In this document: positions 1-6,283 of the stretch, in pieces
Layout: each line of letters starts with the position of its first letter
Position numbering within the stretch: the first letter of the stretch is position 1
NCBI GenBank assembly: GCA_964464755.1
Contig: CAYXGZ010000068.1
Span: forward strand, 1-16,558
Direction of reading: 5' to 3'
Length of the DNA stretch: 16,558 bases
Source of the DNA: CAYXGZ01 sp964464755
GTDB taxonomy: Bacteria; Planctomycetota; MHYJ01; JACPRB01
Made by a program: the position numbers and the translations under genes
Notes under the pieces: model-generated
Database searches by the model: none
Told to the model about the DNA's origin: nothing
The model's input: the letters and a program-made list of their open reading frames with translations, nothing else

Positions 1-2
1 AC

Positions 3-494
3 GTCTCGAAGAAGCTGGCCCAGAAGAACGGCCGCGAGCCCTCCCTCGAGGAGATCGCCTCCGAGAGCCGCATCTCCCTCGAGGAGACCAAGCGCGTCCT
101 CAAGATCGCCAAGCACCCGATCTCCCTCGACCGGCCGATCGGCGAGGGCGACGACTCCTACTTCGGGGACTTCATCGAGGACGGCGCGGCGGAGAGCCCC
201 GTCAACGCGGCCACCCACGAGATGCTCAAGGAGAAGATCGAGAGCGTGCTCCACACCCTCTCGTTCCGCGAGCGCGAGATCATCAAGCTGCGCTACGGCA
301 TCGGGACCGGCTACACCTACACCCTCGAGGAGGTGGGCCGGATCTTCAAGGTGACGCGCGAGCGCGTCCGGCAGATCGAGGCCAAGGCGATCAAGAAGCT
401 CCAGCACCCCATCCGGAGCCGGAAACTCGAGGGATTCCTCGAAGGGGTGGTCCGGAGGACCGAGCCCGAGGAGAAGACTCCGGCCCCGACCTAA
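3..494 (+). CDS. rpoD: RNA polymerase primary sigma factor RpoD (sigma-70), C-terminal part; 5' end outside window
   Basis: The open frame enters from the left edge and has no start in the window. The visible 163 residues cover sigma region 3 (KKLAQKNGREPSLEEIA..., then HPISLDRPIGEGDDSYFGDF, typical of the 3.0-3.2 area) and a complete region 4. Region 4.1 contains LSFREREIIKLRYG. The region 4.2 helix-turn-helix reads TLEEVGRIFKVTRERVRQIE and is followed by the usual KAIKKLQHPIRSRKLEGF tail. Region 4.2 recognises the -35 hexamer and also contacts the beta flap, so this is a vegetative sigma factor that directs core RNA polymerase to TTGACA-type promoters. Several such promoters are visible elsewhere in the window. 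The protein ends a short way beyond region 4 with a charged tail (EPEEKTPAPT). Its stop codon lies in the loop of the terminator that follows. The identification is firm; the species-level resemblance to Planctomycetota RpoD is from memory. Confidence 0.95.
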   Translation, partial: VSKKLAQKNGREPSLEEIASESRISLEETKRVLKIAKHPISLDRPIGEGDDSYFGDFIEDGAAESPVNAATHEMLKEKIESVLHTLSFREREIIKLRYGIGTGYTYTLEEVGRIFKVTRERVRQIEAKAIKKLQHPIRSRKLEGFLEGVVRRTEPEEKTPAPT

Positions 495-511
495 CGGTCG
501 GGGCTTTTTTT
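483..511 (+). terminator. Intrinsic terminator of rpoD, overlapping the stop codon
   Basis: A perfect 9-bp stem (GCCCCGACC at 483-491 pairing with GGTCGGGGC at 496-504) with a 4-nt loop TAAC is followed by seven T residues (505-511). The TAA stop codon of rpoD (492-494) forms most of the loop. This is a textbook Rho-independent terminator. It separates rpoD from the zinc-ribbon gene 20 nt further on, which must therefore rely on read-through or on its own promoter; I could not see a convincing one. Confidence 0.92.
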
Positions 512-530
512 ATTCACGAAGGAGGACGAC

Positions 531-1298
531 ATGGCGCGCCGAACCGACGTCCTGCTGCCCCTGCAGCAGCTCGACCACGACATCCACCGCGTCCGGACGG
601 TCCGCGACGAGAAGCCCCGGAACCTCGCCCACCTGGACGAGAAGCTGGCCCGCGCCCAGGGCAACCTCCAGGGGGTGAAGGACGAGATCAAGGCGCTCCG
701 CCTCGAGGTCCAGAAGCGCGAGACGCTGATCAAGGAGCACGACGACAAGATCGCCAAGCTCACGAACCAGTCCATGGGCGCCAAGAGGAACGACGAGTAC
801 CAGGCCTTCCTCAAGGAGATCTCCGGCGTGAAGGCCGAGAAGGCCCGCGTCGAGGACGGCCAGCTCGACCTCATGTTCCAGGTCGACGAGAAGGGCAAGC
901 TGGAGCGCATCCGCGACGGCGAGCTCAAGGCCGTCGAGGCCGAGTACGGCGTCGCCAAGAAGAAGATCGAGGCGGAGATGGCCACGCTCGACGGGGAGAT
1001 CGCCGTCCTCCAGGGCCGGCGCGCCGAGATCCTCGCCGCCGTCGACAAGGAGCTGCTGCACCTCTACGAGCGCGTGCTCAAGGCCAAGGACGACGGGCTC
1101 GCCCTGGTCCCCGTGGTGAACTACGAGGTCCCCGAGGACGAGGGAATGACCCGGTACGAGGGCTGCGGCGGCTGCTCCGTCCAGGTCACCAAGCAGATGC
1201 TCAACGAGCTGAAGCGGGGCAAGGACGTGATCTTCTGCCGCTCCTGCTCGCGGATCCTCTACGTGACCGACGAGGCGCCGGTGGTGAAACCGGTCTAG
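531..1298 (+). CDS. Coiled-coil protein with C-terminal C4-type zinc ribbon (DUF164/zf-RING_7 family)
   Basis: The 255-residue product has a long, highly charged, heptad-rich N-terminal part (about residues 8-185), expected to form an antiparallel coiled-coil hairpin. A zinc ribbon follows with C212-x2-C215 and C236-x2-C239, the latter in the family signature ending RILY. This layout matches the bacterial DUF164/zf-RING_7 family (CdsZ-like, HP0958-like). In some species members of the family act as RNA- or protein-binding accessory factors; the role here is not known. The start is well supported: GGAGG at 521-525 lies 5 nt before the ATG. The protein is probably cytosolic, since no signal peptide or membrane segment is seen. 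It follows rpoD directly after a terminator. Its TAG stop shares the palindrome CTAG (1295-1298) with the stop of the convergent STAS-FHA gene. Family assignment is good; function is unassigned. Confidence 0.88.
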   Translation: MARRTDVLLPLQQLDHDIHRVRTVRDEKPRNLAHLDEKLARAQGNLQGVKDEIKALRLEVQKRETLIKEHDDKIAKLTNQSMGAKRNDEYQAFLKEISGVKAEKARVEDGQLDLMFQVDEKGKLERIRDGELKAVEAEYGVAKKKIEAEMATLDGEIAVLQGRRAEILAAVDKELLHLYERVLKAKDDGLALVPVVNYEVPEDEGMTRYEGCGGCSVQVTKQMLNELKRGKDVIFCRSCSRILYVTDEAPVVKPV

Positions 1299-1960
1299 CG
1301 GCCGGGCCGCCGGAACTCGAAGCGGAACATCCCGATCGAGATGACGTCGCCGTCCTTCAGCGCCCGGTTCTGCACCCGGTCCTTGCCCACGTAGGTCCCG
1401 AACAGGGTCCCCAGGTCCTTCACGTAGACCTGGTTCTCGTGGATGAACACCTCGGCGTGCCGGCGGTCCACCTGCGGATGCTTGATCACCAGCGTGCAGC
1501 GCGGGTCCGACCCGATCGAGAGCACCGCGCTGAGGATCGGGAACTCCGTGCCGGGGTTGGCCCCCGCGATCTCCACCAGGCGCGGCGCGGACGCGATCAC
1601 CTGCTCCTGCGACTTCGCCAGGGCCTCCGCGCCCTCCAGCGTCGGCGCGATCTGGAACAGCGGCTCGACGCCCAGGGTCTCGAAGAGCGCGCGGAGCTTC
1701 GGGTTCACGTTCACGAGGATGACGAGGCCCCCGAAGCGGTCCATGCGGTCCACGAGGGCGACGAGGTAGGTGAGGCCGACGCTGGCGATGTACGAGGCGT
1801 CCTGCAGGTTGACGATGGGGACGGGCTGCTTGGGCCCGAGGCGCTTCTCGAGCACGTCCTGGAGCTCGTGGAGGTTGGCCGAGGTGATGCTGCCCGCCAC
1901 GGAGACCTGGAACGAGTGCGGGGCGCCCTCGACGTCCGCGACCTTCACCTTCAGGTCCAT
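1295..1960 (-). CDS. STAS-FHA fusion protein (anti-anti-sigma-like domain plus phosphopeptide-binding domain)
   Basis: The product is 221 residues from ATG at 1960. Residues 1-105 look like a STAS domain of the SpoIIAA/RsbV type. The motif DASYIASVGLTYL places S60 where the kinase-phosphorylated serine of anti-anti-sigma factors sits. Residues about 140-217 form a forkhead-associated domain: IGSDPRC (149-155, where IGRDPxC is usual), RRH (166-168) for phosphothreonine binding, and DLGTLFGTYV (182-191), in which F replaces the usual N of the TNGT turn. A longer upstream reading frame was rejected because it would run through the tRNA gene. No Shine-Dalgarno sequence precedes the ATG, but a strong promoter ends 6 nt before it, so the mRNA is probably leaderless. 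The protein probably relays Ser/Thr phosphorylation signals by partner switching; no anti-sigma kinase or cognate sigma factor is nearby. Confidence 0.85.
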   Translation of the reverse strand: MDLKVKVADVEGAPHSFQVSVAGSITSANLHELQDVLEKRLGPKQPVPIVNLQDASYIASVGLTYLVALVDRMDRFGGLVILVNVNPKLRALFETLGVEPLFQIAPTLEGAEALAKSQEQVIASAPRLVEIAGANPGTEFPILSAVLSIGSDPRCTLVIKHPQVDRRHAEVFIHENQVYVKDLGTLFGTYVGKDRVQNRALKDGDVISIGMFRFEFRRPGR

Positions 1961-1966
1961 GCCGCG

Positions 1967-1995
1967 ATTATCGGGGTCGGGCCCGCGCCCGTCAA
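1967..1995 (-). promoter_or_regulatory. Sigma-70 promoter of the STAS-FHA gene (leaderless start predicted)
   Basis: On the minus strand TTGACG (1995-1990) is followed after exactly 17 nt by GATAAT (1972-1967). Six nucleotides then separate the -10 box from the ATG. Five of six bases match the consensus in each hexamer. Transcription would be expected to start at or within a base of the A of the start codon. The promoter lies between tRNA-Ser(UGA) and the gene, so the gene can be transcribed independently of the tRNA. Confidence 0.78.
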
Positions 1996-2018
1996 ACTCC
2001 GGGGCGGGACGCCCGGGT

Positions 2019-2105
2019 GGAGGGAGCGGGATTCGAACCCGCGGCGCCCTTGCGGGTCGCACCGGTTTTCAAGACCGGCCCTTTAAACCCCTCAGGCATC
2101 CCTCC
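2019..2105 (-). tRNA. tRNA-Ser, anticodon UGA
   Basis: A full class II cloverleaf is visible on the minus strand. It has a 7-bp acceptor GGAGGGA/TCCCTCC, a D arm, an anticodon stem CCGGT/ACCGG with loop CTTGAAA (anticodon TGA), a long variable arm, and a T arm GCGGG-TTCGAAT-CCCGC. It reads UCA and other UCN codons. Two differences from the other tRNAs in the window stand out. CCA is not encoded, and the base after the acceptor stem is A rather than the G73 common in bacterial tRNA-Ser. The STAS-FHA gene begins 58 nt downstream in the same direction. Upstream, TACGAT (2138-2133) could be a -10 box, but no convincing -35 box is seen. Confidence 0.93.
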
Positions 2106-2656
2106 GCCCGGACGTCCGGCGGCCGAGGGGCCATCGTACTTCCGCCGGGCCGCGGGGACTGAGGAAATCGGGGTACGGGCCCCCCTGCGAGGGCCCTAGA
2201 AAGTAATCGACCCCCGAGTAGGAGAGTTGAACGGGACTATGAACCCCATTCCTTGGGGAAGAGCTGCGGAGCGTGAATGGGGGTATAAGTGTCCCTAGGG
2301 GAGAGATCCCCGCTAGCCTGCCCCCGATTCCAGTGGACGGCGTAGTTGTTGTAGAACTCCACTTCGCTTGAAAGGCCAAGCCTTAGCACCATCGCGAGCT
2401 CCGGAATAGGAAGGGCGCCACCGGCAAACATGTGAATGTCGAGGTGCGGGGCGGCGGACTTGAAGCTCAGCGCCGAAGTCCACATGTCTCAACTCCCACG
2501 ATTCTCACGGCAACATACCAAGATCAGCGCGCCTTGCGTACGTTGTGCGCCAGAATCGCGACAAGTAGCCCAGTGAGCCCTTCGCACACCCCGTTGGCGT
2601 AGCGTGGTCGGAGCGCCTGCGGATGCGGCCGCGGTCCTAGGCCGTCAAGCCTCAGT
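2106..2656. other. 551-bp compositionally different patch between tRNA-Ser(UGA) and the HEAT-like gene
   Basis: From about 2165 to 2610 the sequence is visibly less GC-rich than its surroundings and lacks their codon pattern. It holds one small minus-strand ORF with a ribosome binding site (listed separately). It also holds a second open minus-strand stretch ending at TGA 2526-2524, whose last codons read RYANGVCEGLTGLLVAILAH and then NVRKAR. That stretch has no clear start and could be a remnant. No inverted terminal repeats, integrase or direct repeat of the tRNA end was found. I see no other gene here. Confidence 0.5.
2237..2485 (-). CDS. Small hypothetical protein (82 residues)
   Basis: An ATG at 2485 is preceded on the minus strand by a purine-rich GTGGGAG segment about 7 nt upstream, a plausible ribosome binding site. 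The product (MWTSALSFKSAAPHLDIHMF...) has no signal peptide or membrane segment and no motif I recognise. Local base composition is lower in GC than in neighbouring genes, so the ORF may have been acquired or may be a degraded fragment. Other frames are short here, which gives modest support for coding. The function is unknown and the gene itself is uncertain. Confidence 0.35.
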   Translation of the reverse strand: MWTSALSFKSAAPHLDIHMFAGGALPIPELAMVLRLGLSSEVEFYNNYAVHWNRGQASGDLSPRDTYTPIHAPQLFPKEWGS

Positions 2657-3922
2657 TCAGCTCGCGGGCGCCGCCCGCCGCACCGTGCTCGACCGGTCCT
2701 TGCGGGCCCGCTCCACGATCGCCCGCGCCTCGTCGTGGTCCACCTTCGCGGCCGCCTGCACCGCCGCCGCCCGGGCCTCGTCGGGCAGGCCCTTGTGGAA
2801 GAGCCCGTGCCGCCGCTCCAGCGCCTCGCGGAACGCGGGCAGCGCGGCCACGGTGGGGAAGACCAGCAGGGCCCGCAGCGCCTCGAGCACCGCGCGCTCG
2901 TCCTCGAGCTCGTGGAAGAGCCGAACCAGCTCCGGCGTCAGCTCGACGAGCCCCCGCTCCCGGGCCAGTCCCAGCAGGGCCAGGTGCCGCGCGCCCTTCG
3001 GGTCCGCCAGCCCCTTGCGGAGGCAGGCGACGGCGAGCGGCCGCTCCACGCGGCCGATCAGTGCGAGCGCCGCCACCGACACGGCCGGATCCGGATGCTC
3101 CAGCGCGGCGAGCACCGCGCCCACGAAGTTGCGCGGCTGCAGCTCGTCGAGCACCTCCAGCAGCCGCAGCACCAGCGGGGCCGGCGCGTCGGGCCGGATC
3201 CGCGACGCCAGCTCCGTCGCGTGCGCCGGATCGATGCGGCCCAGCGACCGCGCCGCGCCGCGTGCGATCGACTCCCGCCCCGCCGTCAGGATCGTCCGCT
3301 CCAGCACCGGGAGCAGCGGGGCGCCCAGGAGGGGGAGCAGCGGCTCCATGATCCGCTTCAGCGACTCCGGCCCCGACTGCACGAGGTCCACGATGGGGTG
3401 CCGCCCCGGGACCTCGGCGAGCCGCGAGAGGTCTTCCCGCAGGGTTCGCGCGAAGAGCACCGGCGTCGACGGGTGATCCAGGCGCGGCTGGATCGCCAGC
3501 GCGTAGAACCCCGCCAGCATCGGCCAGCGGCCGCCCCGGATGGCGATCAGGGCCCATCCGGCCGCGGCCCGGGGGAGGACGTCCAGCACCGCGGGTTCGT
3601 GCTCGGAGAGCAGGATTTTCCGCAGCGGGGCCCCGAGTCCGGCGAGGAAGGCGTCGGCGACCTCGGGCCGGCTCTCGTGCAACACCCGGCCCGCGACCTC
3701 CAGCGCCGCCCGCCGCACGGAGGTCCGGCGATCCTCGATCCAGCCGCCCAGCCGCTCCGCGAAGGCGAGGAGTTCCGACTCCTCCTCGCGGTCCGCGATC
3801 GCGTCGAGCAGGGCGAAGAGCTGGAGCCGGCGCTCGGGGGCGAGGAGGAGGTCCGGCGCGGCCTGGAGCAGATCGGGCGACCGGAGCGCCGTCGGGGATG
3901 GCTGCAGTTCGGGCGTCGTCAT
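2657..3922 (-). CDS. HEAT-repeat-like alpha-helical protein
   Basis: The 421-residue product is rich in Leu, Ala, Arg and Glu. It consists of repeated amphipathic helix pairs typical of HEAT/PBS-lyase-like solenoids, for example TSVRRAALEVAGRVL, GAARSLGRIDP, DPAVSVAALALIGRV and STVRRAAPAS. The R-x-x-A-x-x-L-G/A pattern recurs from about residue 65 to the C-terminus. No catalytic motif, signal peptide or membrane helix is seen, so it is probably a cytosolic scaffold for protein-protein contacts. Nothing in the context identifies a partner. It lies 107 bp downstream of tadA on the same strand. The leader has no Shine-Dalgarno sequence; instead a GC hairpin ends 4 nt before the ATG. The reading frame is solid; the function is unknown. 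Confidence 0.75.
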   Translation of the reverse strand: MTTPELQPSPTALRSPDLLQAAPDLLLAPERRLQLFALLDAIADREEESELLAFAERLGGWIEDRRTSVRRAALEVAGRVLHESRPEVADAFLAGLGAPLRKILLSEHEPAVLDVLPRAAAGWALIAIRGGRWPMLAGFYALAIQPRLDHPSTPVLFARTLREDLSRLAEVPGRHPIVDLVQSGPESLKRIMEPLLPLLGAPLLPVLERTILTAGRESIARGAARSLGRIDPAHATELASRIRPDAPAPLVLRLLEVLDELQPRNFVGAVLAALEHPDPAVSVAALALIGRVERPLAVACLRKGLADPKGARHLALLGLARERGLVELTPELVRLFHELEDERAVLEALRALLVFPTVAALPAFREALERRHGLFHKGLPDEARAAAVQAAAKVDHDEARAIVERARKDRSSTVRRAAPAS

Positions 3923-3926
3923 GGCC

Positions 3927-3946
3927 GGCCCCCGATGGCGGGGGCC
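3927..3946 (-). other. GC hairpin in the leader of the HEAT-like gene
   Basis: GGCCCCCG (3927-3934) and CGGGGGCC (3939-3946) form a perfect 8-bp stem with a 4-nt loop, ending 4 nt upstream of the ATG on the minus strand. There is no U-tract, so it is not a standard terminator. It could end or protect the tadA transcript, or hinder ribosome loading on the HEAT-like gene. Confidence 0.5.
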
Positions 3947-4029
3947 GCAACGGTTGTGCCAGCGGGGCGCGCGGGGTTTTCAGGACGGATCGCGGGGCGC
4001 GTCGGGAAAAATCGACCACGTCGTGCGCA

Positions 4030-4524
4030 CTAATCGGCGGCGGGCCGGCGGCCGGGCGCGGGGCGGCGGCCCTCCCGACGCGACCGGAAGAACTCCCTGA
4101 GCAGCGCCGAGCTGCGGTCCGCGAGCACGCCCTTCACGATCGGGATGCGGTGGAGGAGCTTCGGCTCGCCGACGACGTTGAACGTCGAGCCGCAGGCGCC
4201 CGCGACGGGGTCGTCGGCCCCGTAGATGATCCGCCCGACCCGCGCGTTGACCATCGCGCCGGCGCACATCGCGCAGGGTTCCAGGGTGACGATCACGTCG
4301 CAGCCCTCGAGCCGCCACGCCTCAAGGGCCTCGGAGGCCTGGGCCAGCGCGAGCATCTCCGCGTGCGCGGACGCGTCCTTCAGGGTTTCGACCTGGTTGT
4401 ACCCGCGGCCGAGGATGCGGCCGTTGCGGACGACGAGGGCCCCGACCGGGACCTCGCCCTCCTCCGCGGCGCGGGCCGCGAGGCGCAGGGCCGCCTCCAT
4501 CGGTTCCTCGAAGCGCTCGTCCAC
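4030..4524 (-). CDS. tadA: tRNA-specific adenosine deaminase TadA
   Basis: This enzyme converts A34 to inosine in tRNA-Arg(ACG) and so permits wobble decoding. It uses a zinc-bound water and acts in the cytosol as a homodimer. The sequence has the cytidine/deoxycytidylate deaminase fold motifs. HAE (zinc ligand H54, proton shuttle E56) lies in SAHAEMLAL, and PCAMC (zinc ligands C84 and C87) lies in LEPCAMCAGAMVNARVG. Starting at GTG 4524 gives 164 residues and puts these residues exactly three positions before H57/E59/C87/C90 of the E. coli enzyme, which is why I prefer it. ATG at 4500 has the better upstream purine tract (GAGGA) and would remove eight residues. The much longer upstream frame is not supported. 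A small membrane-protein gene lies 43 bp upstream and the HEAT-like gene 107 bp downstream, all codirectional. Confidence 0.92.
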   Translation of the reverse strand: MDERFEEPMEAALRLAARAAEEGEVPVGALVVRNGRILGRGYNQVETLKDASAHAEMLALAQASEALEAWRLEGCDVIVTLEPCAMCAGAMVNARVGRIIYGADDPVAGACGSTFNVVGEPKLLHRIPIVKGVLADRSSALLREFFRSRREGRRPAPGRRPAAD

Positions 4525-4567
4525 GCCACCAGAGGTAACCGAAACGGGCGGGCCAGGGAAGGGGGGA

Positions 4568-4825
4568 TCAGTCGCGACGCCCTCGGACGAAATCGACCGC
4601 CAGGACCGCGAGGAAGCCCCCGAGCGCCCCCGTCCCGGCTCCCCAGGCCGCCCGTTCGGCCCCGCCGACCCAGAGGCCGATTGCGAGCCCGATGAGGGCC
4701 CCCGTGACCCCGCCGAGCATCCGGCGGACGATTCGCCACGCCGATCCCGGCTGCGGCTCCCGGGAGACGCCCCCAATCAGGAGGTAGTCGATCCCGAAGG
4801 CCAGGATCAGTTCCAGGAGCTCCAT
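4568..4825 (-). CDS. Small integral membrane protein (85 residues)
   Basis: The product begins MELLELILAFGIDYLLIGG, a likely first membrane or amphipathic segment. Glycine-rich hydrophobic segments follow at about residues 37-54 (LGGVTGALIGLAIGLWVG) and 58-78. The C-terminus VDFVRGRRD is basic, which suggests a cytoplasmic end. I recognise no family. It is sandwiched between tRNA-Ser(GGA), 49 bp upstream, and tadA, 43 bp downstream, on the same strand. No Shine-Dalgarno sequence is visible, and a 6-bp hairpin (4834-4849) lies between the tRNA and its ATG, so it may share the tRNA promoter. The hydrophobic pattern and the fit between neighbours support a real gene; the function is unknown. Confidence 0.6.
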   Translation of the reverse strand: MELLELILAFGIDYLLIGGVSREPQPGSAWRIVRRMLGGVTGALIGLAIGLWVGGAERAAWGAGTGALGGFLAVLAVDFVRGRRD

Positions 4826-4871
4826 GCCCGTGAGACCGCGGAAGCGGTCCAGCGTGACGAGGTCCGGGAAA

Positions 4872-4964
<93 letters not shown>

Positions 4965-4983
4965 GCGGGTACGTGGGGGTGCG

Positions 4984-5013
4984 ACTATACCACCCTCGGG
5001 GACGGATCGGCAA
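4984..5013 (-). promoter_or_regulatory. Sigma-70 promoter of tRNA-Ser(GGA)
   Basis: On the minus strand TTGCCG (5013-5008) and TATAGT (4989-4984) are separated by 18 nt. The predicted start is about 12-13 nt before the mature tRNA. The short divergent region also serves tRNA-Leu(UAG) on the other strand. Confidence 0.68.
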
Positions 5014-5039
5014 CTGGCCGTGGTAGGATGGCCCGACTC

Positions 5040-5124
5040 GGGCGGGTGGCGGAACTGGCAGACGCGCAGGACTTAGGATCCTGTCCCGCAAGGGTTGCGG
5101 GTTCGACTCCCGCCCCGCCCACCA
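5040..5124 (+). tRNA. tRNA-Leu, anticodon UAG
   Basis: A class II cloverleaf has acceptor GGGCGGG/CCCGCCC, anticodon stem CAGGA/TCCTG with loop CTTAGGA (anticodon TAG), a variable arm with GTCCCGCAAGGGTT, a T arm GCGGG-TTCGACT-CCCGC, discriminator A (typical of tRNA-Leu) and an encoded CCA. It reads CUA and other CUN codons. TAGGAT at 5024-5029 is a possible -10 box 10 nt upstream, with no convincing -35 box. The gene converges on the methyltransferase gene, whose stop is 40 nt downstream. Confidence 0.96.
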
Positions 5125-5164
5125 GCCTTCGCCGTATCCGGAACCCGAAAGCGGGGCGGAGCGG

Positions 5165-6283
5165 CTACGGCTTGGCCAGCAAACGCTCCAGACGGGGCCC
5201 CGCGCCCCAGAAGCCCCGCAGCGCGAGATAGGCCTCCCGCGCGGCCTTGCGGTCGAGCCCGGGCGTCCGCACGGCCCTCAGCAGCAGGTTCTTCGGCGTG
5301 TGCTCGGGGTCCACGAACTCCAAAACCTGCACCCGGTACCCCTCGGCCTCGAGGAGCGCGGCCCGCAGCGCGTCGGTCGCCAGGGCCGAGATCCGCTCTC
5401 GGAGCAGCCCGTGCTTCAGCAGCGGCGCGAGAGCGGCCGGATCGAGCCGGTCGCGCAATTCATGCTGGCAACAGGGCGCCGCGAGGATCACCGTTGCGCC
5501 GGCCCTCACAGCCTTCGCGAGGCCCTCGTCGGTCGCGGTGTCGCAGGCGTGCAGCATCACGACGAGGTCCGCCTTCCCGGCGTCCGTCGCGATGTCCCCG
5601 ACGCGGAAGCTGAGATTCCGGAAGCCGAGCCGTGCCGCCGCGCCCGCGATCCGGTGGACGACGTCTTCCTTGAGATCCAGGCCCAGCACCTCGGCCTCGA
5701 GTCCCCGGTCGGCGAGCAATCGCGCCAGCGTGAACGTCAGGTAGCCCTTCCCGCAGCCGTAGTCCACGACCTTGAGCGGCCGCTTCGCGGGCAGTTCGTC
5801 GATCGCGGCGGAGGCCAGCTCCGCGAAGCGGTTCACCTGCCGGAACTTGTCCCGCTGCTCCGCCTTGACCCGTCCGTCCGGGGACATGACGCCGAGTTCG
5901 ACCAGGTGCGGCACGGGCTCGCCCTCGGGGAAGGCGTGCGCCTTGACGCGGTCATGGCCCGCGCCGGCGGGGCCCCGGGCCGCCGCCTCGCGCGTGATCT
6001 TGCCGGAGGGCAGGAGCACCTGGATGCTCTCCCCGGGCGTCGCGAGATGGGCCTGCCGGAAGCCCAGGGCGAGCAGGCGGTCGATCTCGTCCAGCGCGGG
6101 CCCGGTCTCGAGGTTGCGGTGCCGGGCCTGCTTGCCCTCGACGTACTCGAGCTGGACCTGCGGCCGCCCCTTGAGCTCGACGGGCCGCGCGCTGACCCGG
6201 GAGATCGGGGCGCCCTTCGGGGGGCGGCTCAGCGTGAGGCGTAGCCAGGGACCGGCCTCGAGCAGCGGGCGAACGGGGTTCAT
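5165..6283 (-). CDS. SAM-dependent methyltransferase (Methyltransf_32/PF13679-like)
   Basis: The 372-residue product has an uncharacterised N-terminal domain of about 165 residues and a class I methyltransferase domain. SAM-binding motif I is VVDYGCGKGYL (172-182), with an acidic post-I residue in VLGLDLKED (199-207). LHACDTATD (244-252) and APCCQHEL (269-276) are the hallmarks of the Methyltransf_32 family, which includes GSTCD- and METTL25-like proteins. The substrate of bacterial members is not known to me. ATG at 6283 overlaps the TGA of the Memo-like gene (ATGA at 6283-6280), so the two are translationally coupled. A much longer upstream frame was rejected because it lies antisense within that gene's coding region. 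The C-terminus (RAVRTPGLDRKAAREAYLAL onward) is an additional helical tail. Family call is good; substrate unknown. Confidence 0.85.
   Translation of the reverse strand: MNPVRPLLEAGPWLRLTLSRPPKGAPISRVSARPVELKGRPQVQLEYVEGKQARHRNLETGPALDEIDRLLALGFRQAHLATPGESIQVLLPSGKITREAAARGPAGAGHDRVKAHAFPEGEPVPHLVELGVMSPDGRVKAEQRDKFRQVNRFAELASAAIDELPAKRPLKVVDYGCGKGYLTFTLARLLADRGLEAEVLGLDLKEDVVHRIAGAAARLGFRNLSFRVGDIATDAGKADLVVMLHACDTATDEGLAKAVRAGATVILAAPCCQHELRDRLDPAALAPLLKHGLLRERISALATDALRAALLEAEGYRVQVLEFVDPEHTPKNLLLRAVRTPGLDRKAAREAYLALRGFWGAGPRLERLLAKP

Noticed and set aside
1961..2062. 34-residue N-terminal extension of the STAS-FHA protein
   Set aside because: It would start inside tRNA-Ser(UGA). The ATG at 1960 has a strong promoter ending 6 nt before it.
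2735..4033. 432-codon plus-strand frame opposite the HEAT-like gene
   Set aside because: Gln/Arg/Pro-rich translation with no domain; the minus-strand frame has clear helical repeats.
4525..4776. N-terminal extension of TadA to 248 residues
   Set aside because: It overlaps the small membrane-protein gene, is Ser/Gly/Arg-rich and has no counterpart in TadA, whose active-site spacing fits a start at 4524.
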